Part shown: one piece after another, positions 26,420 to 36,279 of the stretch
Position numbering within the stretch: position 1 is the stretch's first letter
Layout of the letters: the number at the start of each line of letters is the position of its first letter
Origin: Paraburkholderia panacisoli
Lineage (GTDB): Bacteria > Pseudomonadota > Gammaproteobacteria > Burkholderiales > Burkholderiaceae
Length of the DNA: 64,000 nt
Assembly (NCBI RefSeq): GCF_008369935.1
Contig: NZ_VTUZ01000007.1
Location: forward strand, 1-64,000
Direction: 5' to 3'
Notes under the pieces: generated by a model
What the model was told of the DNA's origin: nothing
The model's database searches: none
Seen by the model: the letters and a program-made list of their open reading frames with translations, nothing else
Position numbers and translations under genes: made by a program

Positions 26420-27610
26420 ATGCTCAACACTCAGTCTTTCCCGCCGCTGGTGATCCGCGGCCGCTCGCTGCTGCCGATCGTGCAAGGCGGCATGGGCGTC
26501 GGCATCTCAGCCCACCGGCTGGCCGGCAGCGTCGCCCGTGAGGGTGCGCTCGGCACCATCGCCAGCATCGATCTGCGCCACCATCATCGCGACCTCGTCG
26601 AGCTGTGCCGCCAGTCGCCCGATACGACGACGCTCGAACAGGCCAACCTCACCGCGCTGGAGCGCGAAATCCGCGCGGCCAGAGTCATCAGCGACGGGCG
26701 CGGGATGATCGCCGTCAACGTGATGAAGGCGGTCAGCGCGCAAGCGGACTATGTGCGCGTGGCCTGCGAGAGCGGCGCCGATGCGATCGTGATGGGCGCG
26801 GGCCTGCCGCTCGATCTGCCGGACATGACCGAAGGCCGCGACGTCGCGCTGATCCCGATCCTGTCGGATAGCCGCGGCGTCTCGCTCGTGCTGAAGAAGT
26901 GGATGAAGAAGGGCCGCTTGCCCGACGCGGTCGTGGTCGAACATCCGGCGCACGCGGGCGGGCATCTCGGTGTCGGCAATCTCGCTGATATGCATGACCG
27001 ACGCTTCGACTTCCTGCGCATTCTCGAAGAGCTCGAAACCGTGTTCGCATCGCTCGGCCTGAATCGCCGGGACGTGCCCGTCATCGTCGCGGGCGGCATC
27101 AACAGTCACGAGGCCGTGCGCGAGCTGCTGAACGCGGGCGCGAACGGCGTGCAGCTCGGCACGCCGTTCGCCGTCACCGAGGAAGGCGATGCGCATCCGA
27201 ACTTCAAACGCGTGCTGGCCGAAGCGACGCCCGACGACATCGTCGAATTCATCAGCGTGACGGGGCTGCCCGCGCGCGCGGTGAAAACGCCGTGGCTGAT
27301 GCGCTATCTGCGGCATGAAGCGAAGATCCGCGAGAAGGTCGGCGCGCTGAAGCACGCGTGTCCGACCGCGCTCGAATGCCTGAGCGTGTGCGGCTGGCGC
27401 GACGGGATCGAGAAGTTCGGCCACTTCTGCATCGACACTCGGCTCGCCGCGGCCTTGCGCGGCGACGTGGCCAACGGCCTGTTTTTTCGCGGCCGCGAAG
27501 CGTTGCCGTTCGGCACGGCGATTCGCAGCGTCCACGATCTGCTCGAACTGCTGCTGACCGGCGCGACGCGGCCGGCTGTCGCAGGGCGATGGTCGTTCTC
27601 GCTGGGTTGA
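26420..27610 (+). CDS. Nitronate monooxygenase family (2-nitropropane dioxygenase-like)
   Basis: A 396-aa FMN TIM-barrel protein. It has the N-terminal LPIVQGGMGVGISAHRLAG, the phosphate-binding VEHPAHAGGHLG, VPVIVAGGINSHEAV and GANGVQLGTPF segments expected of nitronate monooxygenases. The family oxidises nitronates; some members are enoyl reductase-like. The C-terminal extension (about 300-380) has several Cys (HACPTALECLSVCGW), seen in the longer subgroup. Stand-alone after the ybiT terminator. Confidence 0.82.
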   Translation: MLNTQSFPPLVIRGRSLLPIVQGGMGVGISAHRLAGSVAREGALGTIASIDLRHHHRDLVELCRQSPDTTTLEQANLTALEREIRAARVISDGRGMIAVNVMKAVSAQADYVRVACESGADAIVMGAGLPLDLPDMTEGRDVALIPILSDSRGVSLVLKKWMKKGRLPDAVVVEHPAHAGGHLGVGNLADMHDRRFDFLRILEELETVFASLGLNRRDVPVIVAGGINSHEAVRELLNAGANGVQLGTPFAVTEEGDAHPNFKRVLAEATPDDIVEFISVTGLPARAVKTPWLMRYLRHEAKIREKVGALKHACPTALECLSVCGWRDGIEKFGHFCIDTRLAAALRGDVANGLFFRGREALPFGTAIRSVHDLLELLLTGATRPAVAGRWSFSLG

Positions 27611-27687
27611 TACGGGTCAACGCGCTGCCTGACGGGAACTTCGACAATCTCCGCGCGATATCAATCATTCATCACGCGGGGAAGCAC

Positions 27688-28344
27688 ATGAAGGACTCGT
27701 TCAGAAAAAAAATCAAGGCCGCCGCTGTTGCAGCGAGCCTGCTATGCACGGCGGCGCTCGCGCCCCACGCGCACGCCGCGGACGACGACGCGCTGAGCGG
27801 CATCCACGCCGGCGACGTGCTCGTGCGTCTGCGCGCGATCAGCATCGTGCCGAACGTGGACACCAGCCAGACGCTGTCGGCGCTCAACGTGGGCGTCAAT
27901 AACGCCATCGTGCCCGAGCTGGATCTGACCTACATGATTCGCGACGACCTCGGCGTCGAGCTGATTCTCGCCACGTCGCGCCATCAGGTGACGTCGAGCC
28001 TCGGCGGTCTTGGCGGCGTGAACGTGTTGCCGCCCACGCTGCTGCTGCAATATCACTTCAACCACGCGGGGCGCATTCGGCCTTATCTCGGCGCGGGTCT
28101 CAACTACACGCTGTTCTATAACAACGGGCTGAACGCAGGCGGCGCGCCGATCTCGATCAGCAATCACAGTTTCGGCCCCGCGTTGCAGGCCGGTGTGGAC
28201 GTGCAGGTCACCAGGTCGCTGTTCGTCAATGCGGACATCAAGAAAATCTGGATGCACACGGATGCGTCGCTCGGCGGCGAGCCGCTCGGCCGGCTAAGCA
28301 TTGATCCGGTGATCGTCGGTTTGGGCGTCGGGATGCGATTCTGA
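27688..28344 (+). CDS. ompW: OmpW family outer-membrane protein
   Basis: A 218-aa precursor with a Sec signal peptide (cleavage after HAHA near residue 30) and an eight-stranded OmpW barrel. IHAGDVLVRLRAISIVPN, ELDLTYMIRDDLGVELIL, LQYHF and GLGVGMRF with a terminal Phe for BAM recognition are all typical. OmpW forms a small hydrophobic channel. A very strong terminator follows. Confidence 0.9.
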   Translation: MKDSFRKKIKAAAVAASLLCTAALAPHAHAADDDALSGIHAGDVLVRLRAISIVPNVDTSQTLSALNVGVNNAIVPELDLTYMIRDDLGVELILATSRHQVTSSLGGLGGVNVLPPTLLLQYHFNHAGRIRPYLGAGLNYTLFYNNGLNAGGAPISISNHSFGPALQAGVDVQVTRSLFVNADIKKIWMHTDASLGGEPLGRLSIDPVIVGLGVGMRF

Positions 28345-28380
28345 CTGGCGCGCGGCACGAGCCGCGCTCGCCATGCAAAA

Positions 28381-28426
28381 CGCCGGGGGTGCAGCTCAGT
28401 TCCAGCTGCACCCCCGGCGTCTTTTT
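28381..28426 (+). terminator. Terminator after ompW
   Basis: A perfect 16-bp stem (28381-28396 with 28404-28419, arms starting CGCCGGGGG) is followed by TCTTTTT. It also separates ompW from the convergent DUF1289 gene. Confidence 0.92.
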
Positions 28427-28485
28427 GTCGCTGCCTTTTTGAGGCGCTGCGCCCATGTCGATCGGGGGGGGCGCAGCGCAAACGG

Positions 28486-28689
28486 CTACAGCCTGTCGTT
28501 CTGAAAGCGCATGGCCGTGCCTTCCTGCTCGATGCGCAGCCACACCATGCGCTTTTCCTCGTCGCTCAGGAACACCCAGTTGGACACTTCGGCGGCGGTG
28601 CGGCCGCAGCCTTTGCAAACCTCGTCGAACAGCGTGGAGCACACGCCGATGCACGGACTGTCGGGAAGATCGTGAAGATTCGATGCCAT
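28486..28689 (-). CDS. DUF1289 small Cys-rich protein
   Basis: A 67-aa protein with the DUF1289 pattern SPCIGVCSTL, then VCKGCGRTAAEVSNW, and four conserved Cys that probably bind a metal. It ends with the usual WLRIEQE helix. Function unknown. AAGG precedes the ATG at 28689. Confidence 0.85.
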   Translation of the reverse strand: MASNLHDLPDSPCIGVCSTLFDEVCKGCGRTAAEVSNWVFLSDEEKRMVWLRIEQEGTAMRFQNDRL

Positions 28690-28867
28690 CGGAAACCTTG
28701 GAGCGGAGAAGCGAAGTCCCGCTATGTTAACCGATGCGCGGCGCGCTTCGCTGTGACGAGCAGCAGGGCCCGGATTCGAGTGTGGGCTGTTCGTGTGCGT
28801 TCAGCGGCGAGCGGCGGATTTTCCCTCGACGGCCACGCGCCAGCAACGCCGAGTCACGCGCCAAACA

Positions 28868-30172
28868 CTACACGCCAAACGCCAGTTGCCACAGCAACGC
28901 CCCATTGAGCGCGACGATGAACCCTGCGCACAGCCACGCGACCACGAGCGGCACGCCGCGCACGCGCCAGCCGTGCATCAGGTCGGCGTTCGACGTGGAG
29001 CGGATCAACGGCACGACCGCGAGTGGCAATTGCAGGCTCAGCACCACCTGGCTCGCCACCAGCAACTGGTTGGAACCGTGCTGGCCGAAAAGCGCGACCG
29101 CGAACAGCGCAGGCCCGATCGCCAGCGCGCGGGTGAGCAGCGCGCGCTTCCAGCGCGGCAGCCGGATCTGCAGAAAGCCTTCCATCACCGCCTGACCGGC
29201 CAGCGTGCCGGTGACCGTCGCACTCAGCCCGCACGCCAGCAGCGCCGCCGCGAACAGGATGCTGGCCCAGTGCGTGCCGACGAGCGGTGCGATCAGGCGG
29301 TGGGCGTCGGCGAGATCGGTCACGTCGCGATGGCCGCTTGCGTAGAACACCGCGGCGGCCACGATCAGCAGCGCGGCGTTGATCACGAAGGCAAACGAAA
29401 GTGATGCGAAGGTATCGATGTTGACCACCTGCAACGCGGCCTTGATCTGCGCGTCGCTGCCTTCGGGCGCGTGATGCTTGACGAGCGCCGAGTGCAGATA
29501 GAGGTTGTGCGGCATCACCGTCGCGCCGACGATGCCCGCCGCCAGCCACAGCATGCCCGCGTTGCGCAGCAGCTCGACGCTCGGCGCGGTGCCGGCCAGC
29601 GCGGCGTGCCAGTCGGGCCGCGCGAGCGCCAGCTGAACCACGAAGCACAGGCCGACGAAGCCGATCAGCGCCGCGATCACCGCTTCGAGCTTGCGGCCGC
29701 CTTTCTGCTGAAGCGCGAGCAGCGCAAACGTGCAGACCGCCGACATCAGCACGCCGACGGTCAGCGACACGCGGAGCAGCAATTGCAGTGCGACGGCGCT
29801 GCCGACTACCTCGGCGACATCGCACGCGATGATCGCGACTTCGCTGGTCAGCCACAGGAACAGGGTGCCGCGCCGGCCGGTGCGCTCGCGGCAGATCTGC
29901 GCGAGATCGCGGCCGGTCACGACGCCCAGGCGCGACGACAGCCATTGCAGCAGCATCGCCATCAGGCTCGACAGCAGCACCATGCCGAGCAGGCGGTAGC
30001 CGTAGCCCGCGCCGGCGCCGAGCGCGGTCGCCCAGTTGCCGGGGTCGATATAGCCGACCGCGATCAACGCGCCCGCGCCGATGAACGAAAACCAGTGCGG
30101 AGGACGCGCCGGGCCGCCGTCAGGCAGACGCCGGCGGCGGTTGGGTCGCAGCGCGAATGGGTTGGTGTTCAT
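28868..30172 (-). CDS. mntH: Nramp-type Mn2+/H+ symporter
   Basis: A 434-aa inner-membrane transporter with about 11 helices. The Nramp metal-site motifs DPGN (in GYIDPGNWAT, TM1) and MPHN (in TVMPHNLYLHSA, TM6) are intact, which points to Mn2+/Fe2+ import. The ATG at 30172 is preferred; the upstream extension is not conserved. It is divergent from potF with a 529-bp gap. No clear MntR box was found. Confidence 0.9.
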   Translation of the reverse strand: MNTNPFALRPNRRRRLPDGGPARPPHWFSFIGAGALIAVGYIDPGNWATALGAGAGYGYRLLGMVLLSSLMAMLLQWLSSRLGVVTGRDLAQICRERTGRRGTLFLWLTSEVAIIACDVAEVVGSAVALQLLLRVSLTVGVLMSAVCTFALLALQQKGGRKLEAVIAALIGFVGLCFVVQLALARPDWHAALAGTAPSVELLRNAGMLWLAAGIVGATVMPHNLYLHSALVKHHAPEGSDAQIKAALQVVNIDTFASLSFAFVINAALLIVAAAVFYASGHRDVTDLADAHRLIAPLVGTHWASILFAAALLACGLSATVTGTLAGQAVMEGFLQIRLPRWKRALLTRALAIGPALFAVALFGQHGSNQLLVASQVVLSLQLPLAVVPLIRSTSNADLMHGWRVRGVPLVVAWLCAGFIVALNGALLWQLAFGV

Positions 30173-30701
30173 CTGTGCCTGAGGTTCGGGATCGCATCCT
30201 CTCGCAAGCCATGTGCCCAATGGCCGCTGGGTGGGCGGCGCAGGCGCGGCGGAGCCGGGGTGGCGGCGCGCTGGGCGGCGTGCCGGCAGTCGGTCTCCTG
30301 ACGGCTATTGTGCACCGTCGAACGGCTGATGGCTCATGCTCGTCCCCGGCGCGGGTGGGAGCAATGGCATCGGGTCTTGCATGGAGAGCCGGTCGCAATC
30401 CATAAGCAAGCACAAGCACGAGCACGCCGACCGACCACCCATCCGCCTCAACTTGACAACGAGATAACAACGCGAACGCCGTCTGCGTTTTTTTCGGGTA
30501 GACACGCGCCGATAACCCGCTAAAATTGCGCGCATTTTCCAATGGTGCGGCTTGGGCTGTACCGTTTGCGCGACAGTCGGGTATTTTTTTTGGAGCGCGC
30601 AATAATTGATGGTAGTTTTCGGGTTTTTCAGGGGAGCCGCGCGCGATGCCGCGGCCTGAGTGACGACGGTCGGCGCGAGCCGGTCACGATCGGAGAACGG
30701 G
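30173..30701. other. Divergent intergenic region between mntH and potF
   Basis: 529 bp without a supported gene. A TTGACA stands at 30453-30458 with no good partner. The better promoter candidate for potF is annotated separately. On the mntH side there is a GC-rich leader with several possible stems. Confidence 0.4.
30499..30526 (+). promoter_or_regulatory. Candidate potF promoter
   Basis: TAGACA (30499-30504), 16 bp, TAAAAT (30521-30526). The -10 sits in a 17-mer nearly identical to that before ybiT. The leader to potF is about 170 bp. Confidence 0.5.
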
Positions 30702-31802
30702 ATGAAAAAACGGGTAGTGGGACAAGTGGCCGCGCTGATGCTGTGCGCGATGCCATGGTTGACGGCCGCAGCGAAAGATACGCAGCTGAACGTGTATAAC
30801 TGGTCCGATTACATCGCCAAGGACACCATTCCGAACTTCACCAAGCAGACCGGCGTCCAGGTCAAATACGACAACTACGACAGCGACGACACGCTGCAAG
30901 CGAAGCTCCTCACCGGCAATTCCGGCTACGACATCGTCGTGCCGACCAGCAACTACGCCGGCAAGCAGATCGCCGCGGGCATCTTCGAGCCGCTCGACAA
31001 GTCGAAGCTGCCGAACCTGAAGTACCTCGACCCGTCGCTGATGGCGCTCGTGGCGGGCGCCGATCCGGGCAACAAATACGTGGTGCCCTGGGCGTACGGC
31101 ACGACCGGTCTCGGGTACAACGTCACCAAAGTCCAGCAGATTCTCGGCAAGAACACGCCGCTCGACAGCTGGGACATCCTGTTCAAGCCGGAAAACATTT
31201 CGAAGCTGAAGGCCTGCGGCGTGTCCGTGCTCGACGCGCCGGACCAGATGTTCGCGGCCGCGCTGCATTACATCGGCAAGGATCCGATGAGCACGAACCC
31301 GGCCGACTACCGCGCCGCGCTCGAAATGATGAAGAAGATCCGCCCGTACATCACGCAGTTCAACTCGTCGGGCTACATCAACGACCTGGTCGGCGGCGAC
31401 GTATGCTTCGCGTATGGCTGGTCGGGCGACGTCGTGATCGCCAAGCATCGCGCGGTCGAAGCGAAGAAGCCGTACAAGATCGAATACTTCATTCCGAAGG
31501 GCGGCGCGCCGGTCTGGTTCGACGTGATGGCGATTCCGAAGGACGCGAAGCACAAGGAAGCCGCGCTCGAATGGATCAACTACATCGAAACGCCGCAGGT
31601 GCACGCCGCGATCACCAACGCCGTCTACTATCCGAGCACGAACCTCGAAGCTCGCAAGTACGTGGACAAGGATGTGGCGAACGACCCGGCGGTGTATCCG
31701 TCGCCTGAAACCATCAAGACCCTGTTCCTGCTCAAGCCGCTGCCGCAGGAAATCCAGCGGCTGCAAACGCGGTTGTGGACTGAGTTCAAGTCCGGCCGCT
31801 GA
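30702..31802 (+). CDS. potF: Polyamine ABC importer, periplasmic binding protein
   Basis: A 366-aa putrescine/spermidine-binding protein with a signal peptide (cleavage near TAAAKD, residue 24). LNVYNWSDYIAKDTIPNFTKQ is the family N-terminus, and VPWAYGTTGLGYN and YPSTNLEARKYV match PotF. It begins the potFGHI set. GGAG precedes the ATG. A hairpin after the stop may lower expression of the downstream membrane genes relative to the binding protein. Confidence 0.92.
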   Translation: MKKRVVGQVAALMLCAMPWLTAAAKDTQLNVYNWSDYIAKDTIPNFTKQTGVQVKYDNYDSDDTLQAKLLTGNSGYDIVVPTSNYAGKQIAAGIFEPLDKSKLPNLKYLDPSLMALVAGADPGNKYVVPWAYGTTGLGYNVTKVQQILGKNTPLDSWDILFKPENISKLKACGVSVLDAPDQMFAAALHYIGKDPMSTNPADYRAALEMMKKIRPYITQFNSSGYINDLVGGDVCFAYGWSGDVVIAKHRAVEAKKPYKIEYFIPKGGAPVWFDVMAIPKDAKHKEAALEWINYIETPQVHAAITNAVYYPSTNLEARKYVDKDVANDPAVYPSPETIKTLFLLKPLPQEIQRLQTRLWTEFKSGR

Positions 31803-31835
31803 CCCGCGGCAGCAGAACGGGTAAGCATCATCATG

Positions 31836-31866
31836 AAGCCCTCGGTGTTCACCGGGGGCTTTGTTC
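31836..31866 (+). terminator. Hairpin between potF and potG
   Basis: AAGCCCTCGGTG (31836-31847) and ACCGGGGGCTT (31851-31861) form an imperfect stem followed by TTGTT. Probably an attenuator, since potG begins only 27 bp later. Confidence 0.6.
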
Positions 31867-31892
31867 GTCAAACGCCGGAGTGAAGCAGCATC

Positions 31893-33074
31893 ATGATAAG
31901 TAGTGACCAGTCGGGCGCGCTGGCCGGGACGGGCGCGCCGCCCGCGGGCCTGCACGCCGTTACGGGCGTCGGCACGGGCGACGCAGCGGACCAGTTCATC
32001 CAGATCGTCGACGTCGTGAAGAAGTTCGGCGAGACCGTGGCGGTCAAAGGGGTCAACCTGTCGGTGAAGAAGGGCGAGCTGTTCGCGCTGCTCGGCAGTT
32101 CGGGCTGCGGCAAGTCGACCTTGCTGCGCATGATGGCGGGGCTCGAGACCGTGACCTCGGGCAAGATCCTGATCGACGGCGAAGACCTTGCGCAATTGCC
32201 GCCGTATCGCCGGCCGGTCAACATGATGTTCCAGTCGTACGCATTGTTTCCGCACATGACGGTGGAGGCGAACGTCGCCTTCGGTCTGAAGCAGGAAGGC
32301 GTGCCGAAGGCCGAACTGAAGGAGCGCGTGCAGACGGCGCTCGAACTCGTGCAGATGGGCCGCTTCGCGAAGCGCAAGCCGCATCAGCTGTCGGGCGGCC
32401 AGCAGCAGCGCGTGGCGCTGGCGCGTTCGCTCGTCAAACGGCCCAAGCTGCTGCTGCTCGACGAGCCGATGTCCGCGCTCGACAAGCAGATCCGCCAGCG
32501 CACGCAGATCGAGCTGGTCAATATTCTCGACAAGGTCGGCGTGACCTGCATGATGGTCACCCACGACCAGGAAGAGGCGATGACGATGGCGGACCGCCTC
32601 GCCGTGATGAGCGAAGGCGAGATCGTGCAGCTCGGCACGCCGCATGAAGTGTACGAGTATCCGAACAGCCGCTTTTCGGCGGAGTTCATCGGCTCGACCA
32701 ATCTGTTCGAAGGCCATACGGTCGAGGACGAACCCGACTACGTGTTCATCGAAACGCCCGACCTGCCGTGCCGCCTGTACGTGAGCCACGGCATCACCGG
32801 GCCGCTCGGCATGCCGGTGACCATTTCGGTGCGCCCCGAGCGCATCGCGCTCACGCGCAAGCCGCCCGAAGGCGCGTACAACTGGGGCAAGGGCGTCGTC
32901 ACGAATATCGCTTATATGGGCGGCTATTCGCTGTACCACGTGAAGCTCGACGGCGGCAAGACGGTGATCGCGAACGTGACGAGCCTCGCGCTCACCGAGA
33001 TCGATCCGCCCACGTGGGGCGATGAAGTGTACGTGCGCTGGAGCGCGTCGGCCGGCGTGGTGCTGACGTCATGA
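31893..33074 (+). CDS. potG: Polyamine ABC importer, ATPase
   Basis: A 393-aa ATPase with Walker A GSSGCGKST, LSGGQQQRVA signature and LLLLDEPMSALD, plus a C-terminal TOBE-like regulatory domain (about 300-390). It drives the PotH/PotI channel. The stop overlaps the potH ATG (ATGA). Confidence 0.92.
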   Translation: MISSDQSGALAGTGAPPAGLHAVTGVGTGDAADQFIQIVDVVKKFGETVAVKGVNLSVKKGELFALLGSSGCGKSTLLRMMAGLETVTSGKILIDGEDLAQLPPYRRPVNMMFQSYALFPHMTVEANVAFGLKQEGVPKAELKERVQTALELVQMGRFAKRKPHQLSGGQQQRVALARSLVKRPKLLLLDEPMSALDKQIRQRTQIELVNILDKVGVTCMMVTHDQEEAMTMADRLAVMSEGEIVQLGTPHEVYEYPNSRFSAEFIGSTNLFEGHTVEDEPDYVFIETPDLPCRLYVSHGITGPLGMPVTISVRPERIALTRKPPEGAYNWGKGVVTNIAYMGGYSLYHVKLDGGKTVIANVTSLALTEIDPPTWGDEVYVRWSASAGVVLTS

Positions 33075-34000
33075 AGCGCGTGCTCGATGCCTTCGTCAGC
33101 TGGCCGGTGCGGCGCTTCAATCTGACCGGCCGCAGCGCGGTGGTGGCGGGGCCGTTCGTCTGGCTGCTACTGTTTTTCCTCGTGCCGTTCCTGCTGGTCG
33201 TGAAGATCAGCTTCGCCGATTCGCAGCTCGGGATTCCGCCGTACACGCAACTGGTCAACTTCGCGGAAGGCGCGATTCACATCACGCTCGACCTGTCGCA
33301 TTACGCTTTTCTGCTGACCGACAGCCTCTATTTCGCGACCTATGTGAATTCGGTGGTGGTCGCCGCGATCTCGACCGTGCTGTGTCTGTTGATCGGTTAT
33401 CCGATGGCGTACTACATCGCCCGTTCGAATCCGGCGAGCCGCAACGTGTTGATGATGGCGGTGATGCTGCCGTTCTGGACGTCGTTCCTGATTCGCGTGT
33501 ACGCATGGATCGGGATCCTGAAGAACAACGGCTTGCTGAACAACTTCCTGATGTCGACCGGGCTGATCCATTCGCCAATCGAGCTGTATCACACGAACAC
33601 CGCGGTCTATATCGGCATGGTGTATTCGTATCTGCCGTTCCTCGTGATGCCGCTCTACGCGCATCTGGTGAAGATGGACCTGACCCTGCTCGAAGCCGCG
33701 TACGACCTCGGCGCGAAGCCTTGGAAGGCGTTCTGGCAGATCACGTTGCCGTTGTCGAAGAACGGCATCATCGCCGGTTGCCTGCTGGTGTTCATCCCGG
33801 CGGTGGGCGAGTACGTGATTCCTGAATTGCTGGGCGGCGCGAACACGCTGATGATCGGTCGCGTGATGTGGAATGAGTTCTTCGACAACGCCGACTGGCC
33901 GATGGCCTCCGCGGTGACGTGCGCGATGGTGTTGCTTCTGCTGGTGCCGATGGCCTTGTTCCAGCACGCGCAGGCGAAGGCGATGGAGGAAAGGCGCTGA
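33071..34000 (+). CDS. potH: Polyamine ABC importer permease PotH
   Basis: A 309-aa permease with six transmembrane segments and the EAAYDLGAKPWKAFWQITLP (EAA) loop that contacts the ATPase. PFLLVVKISFADSQLG near the N-terminus is typical. Coupled by overlap to potG and potI. Confidence 0.92.
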   Translation: MKRVLDAFVSWPVRRFNLTGRSAVVAGPFVWLLLFFLVPFLLVVKISFADSQLGIPPYTQLVNFAEGAIHITLDLSHYAFLLTDSLYFATYVNSVVVAAISTVLCLLIGYPMAYYIARSNPASRNVLMMAVMLPFWTSFLIRVYAWIGILKNNGLLNNFLMSTGLIHSPIELYHTNTAVYIGMVYSYLPFLVMPLYAHLVKMDLTLLEAAYDLGAKPWKAFWQITLPLSKNGIIAGCLLVFIPAVGEYVIPELLGGANTLMIGRVMWNEFFDNADWPMASAVTCAMVLLLLVPMALFQHAQAKAMEERR

Positions 34001-34818
34001 TGAAGCCGAACCGGATTTTGCAGTTGATGGCCCTCGGGATCGGGTTTCTGTTTCTGTACATCCCGATCGTAAGCCTGGTGGTGTATTCGTTCAACGAATC
34101 GCAGCTGGTCACCGTGTGGACGCGCTTTTCGACGCGCTGGTACGCGGCGCTGCTGAGCGATGACGAGCTGATCACGGCGGCCTGGCTGTCGTTGCGGATT
34201 GGGTTGCTGACGGCGTTCGCGTCGGTGATCATCGGCACGTGGGCCGGTTTTGTGCTCGCCCGCATGGGACGGTTTCGCGGTTTCACGCTGTATACCGGCA
34301 TGATCAACGCACCGCTGGTCATTCCCGAGGTGATTCAGGGCATCTCGTTGCTGCTGCTGTTCATTGAAATGGCGAAATGGTTGGGGTGGCCGGCGGGGCG
34401 CGGCATTTTCACGATCTGGATCGGCCATGTGATGCTGTGCATTTCGTATGTCGCGATCATCGTGCAATCGCGCGTGAGGGAGTTGCACCCTTCGCTCGAA
34501 GAAGCCGCGCTGGACCTCGGCGCCACGCCGCTGCGCGTGTTCTTCTTCATCACGCTGCCGTTGATTTCGCAGGCGCTGGTGTCCGGCTGGCTGCTGTCGT
34601 TCACGTTGTCGATCGACGATCTGGTGCTGTCGGCATTCCTGTCCGGCCCCGGTTCGACGACGCTGCCGCTGGTGGTGTTCTCGCGCGTCCGGCTCGGGCT
34701 GAACCCGGAAATGAATGCGCTCGCGACGCTGTTCATCGCGGTCGTGACGGTTGGCGTGGTGGCGGCCAACTACTTCATGCAGCGCGCGGAGCGCAGGCGC
34801 GCAGTGATGGCGGTTTAA
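34000..34818 (+). CDS. potI: Polyamine ABC importer permease PotI
   Basis: A 272-aa permease with an EAA loop (EEAALDLGATPLRVFFFITLP) and FLYIPIVSLVVYSFNES at the N-terminus. The ATG at 34000 shares a base with the potH stop (TGATG). The last gene of the operon; a 12-bp hairpin follows. Confidence 0.92.
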   Translation: MKPNRILQLMALGIGFLFLYIPIVSLVVYSFNESQLVTVWTRFSTRWYAALLSDDELITAAWLSLRIGLLTAFASVIIGTWAGFVLARMGRFRGFTLYTGMINAPLVIPEVIQGISLLLLFIEMAKWLGWPAGRGIFTIWIGHVMLCISYVAIIVQSRVRELHPSLEEAALDLGATPLRVFFFITLPLISQALVSGWLLSFTLSIDDLVLSAFLSGPGSTTLPLVVFSRVRLGLNPEMNALATLFIAVVTVGVVAANYFMQRAERRRAVMAV

Positions 34819-34825
34819 ACCGGCC

Positions 34826-34866
34826 TGCGTCGCGCGGACCGCACGTTCAGTGCGCCGCGCGACGCA
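34826..34866. terminator. Hairpin between convergent potI and the chemoreceptor gene
   Basis: TGCGTCGCGCGG (34826-34837) pairs perfectly with CCGCGCGACGCA (34855-34866). There is no T-run, so its strength as a terminator is uncertain, but it sits exactly between two convergent stops. Confidence 0.55.
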
Positions 34867-34875
34867 CGCCCGCGT

Positions 34876-36279
34876 TCAAACCTTGTACCCGATCCGCACG
34901 CCGCCCCAATGCCGTCCGCCGACGAACACCGGCGCCGACGCATCCTTCATCAGCACGAACTGGCCGCCGCCCATATCGCGGCGGTACGTCTGCAGTAAAA
35001 ACTTCTTCGTATGCGACGCGGCCGCAATGCCGGTGCGATCGTCGAACATGCGCCGGTTGCGGCAGTTCGCCATGTTCCACACGACGTCGTCGCGCGGCGG
35101 CAGCGAGAACTTCAGATTGTGAGTCGGCAGATAACCCCGCGCATCGACCGCGGCGCAGAACGCGACACGCGGATCGAGGTCGAGCAGAGGCTCCTGGATT
35201 GCAGGCAGCACGCGGTCGGTGAACGCGGTGAAGCGTGTCAGGAACTGCGGCGGGTTGGTCCCCGTCACCGGCACGTAGTGCTGATCGAACAGGTCTTCGA
35301 GCGATACCTCGCCGCGCGTCACCGCCGCGTCGAATAGCTTGCTCACCGCCGCGGCGGCCTGCTGCACTGCTTCGATGAAGCGTGTGTCGTCGGTTTCGAC
35401 GCCGGTCGCCGCGGTCAGCTCGATCAGCGTCTCAGAGACGCCGACCAGATTGCCCAGACGGTCTTTCGCCTGCACGAAGTTTTTACTCGAGTCCTCGACG
35501 CCGCTCGCCATTTCCAGCACCTGCGCTTCGAGCCCGTCGCACTGCGTTTCGATTTCGCCGGTCAGCGCCGCGATCTGGCCGGCCTCGTTGTTCAGGTGCG
35601 CGATTGCGTCGCCCGTTGCATGCACGACGTCGCCGATCTTGCGCGTGCCTTCGCGTACGCGATGCGCCCGAGCGGTGTTCACCGAGCCTTCGTTGATCAG
35701 CTGTTCGGTCTGCTGCGTGAGCTGTGCGAGGGTCGTCTCGATCTGCCCGGTGGCCTGCGCGGTTTTCGCCGACAGGTTCTTCACTTCGGCGGCCACCACC
35801 GCGAAGCTCCTGCCGGAGTCCCCGGCGCGGGCGGCTTCGATCGCGGCGTTCAGCGCGAGCAGATGAGTCTGGCGGGCGATCAGCGAGATCTCCTCGGACA
35901 CCCGGCTCACATGCGCCAACGCGCTGCGCAGCGCGCCGATCTGGCTTTCGATCACCGTCACGCCTTCGACCAGTCCGTGAATGTCGGCGAGCGATGCTTC
36001 GAGCGTTTGCTGCGACTGTTGCACGCCGGTCGCGGCTTCGGCCGATACGTTGCTCATTTCGCGCGCGGCCGCGGCAATGCGGTGATTGCCCGCGAGCGTT
36101 TGCGCGGCGGACTCGCGCAGCGCCCGGCAGACTTGCGCCTGACGCTGCACGCGGGCGGCGACTTCCTCGACGTGGCCCGATACGTCGCAGATCTCGATAC
36201 CCAGTTTGCCGGCTTGCGCGGCGATATCGCCGACGACCGTGTGCGAACGGGCCGCTCGGCGAAAACTGAAACGCGTCAT
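34876..36279 (-). CDS. Soluble methyl-accepting chemotaxis protein
   Basis: A 467-aa chemoreceptor without a transmembrane segment. The signalling hairpin is clear: [20 protein letters not shown] and [11 protein letters not shown] at about 125-165. The C-terminal third (about 315-467) starts with [14 protein letters not shown] and contains [14 protein letters not shown], a pattern found at the end of many bacterial MCPs. It may be a small cytoplasmic sensor domain. It would couple to CheA/CheW in the cytoplasm. Its ligand is unknown; the neighbouring polyamine importer is on the other strand. Confidence 0.85.
   Translation of the reverse strand: MTRFSFRRAARSHTVVGDIAAQAGKLGIEICDVSGHVEEVAARVQRQAQVCRALRESAAQTLAGNHRIAAAAREMSNVSAEAATGVQQSQQTLEASLADIHGLVEGVTVIESQIGALRSALAHVSRVSEEISLIARQTHLLALNAAIEAARAGDSGRSFAVVAAEVKNLSAKTAQATGQIETTLAQLTQQTEQLINEGSVNTARAHRVREGTRKIGDVVHATGDAIAHLNNEAGQIAALTGEIETQCDGLEAQVLEMASGVEDSSKNFVQAKDRLGNLVGVSETLIELTAATGVETDDTRFIEAVQQAAAAVSKLFDAAVTRGEVSLEDLFDQHYVPVTGTNPPQFLTRFTAFTDRVLPAIQEPLLDLDPRVAFCAAVDARGYLPTHNLKFSLPPRDDVVWNMANCRNRRMFDDRTGIAAASHTKKFLLQTYRRDMGGGQFVLMKDASAPVFVGGRHWGGVRIGYKV

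Noticed and set aside
30292..30330. Minus-strand CAGGAGACC...GCCGGC resembling the 3' end of a cobalamin riboswitch upstream of mntH
   Set aside because: The B12-box core and the upstream conserved segments are not recognisable, and the family of the downstream gene (Mn transport) does not fit. A covariance search would be needed to revive it.
30684..32939. A 751-codon minus-strand frame opposite potF/potG
   Set aside because: Composition of an antisense shadow; potF and potG are certain.
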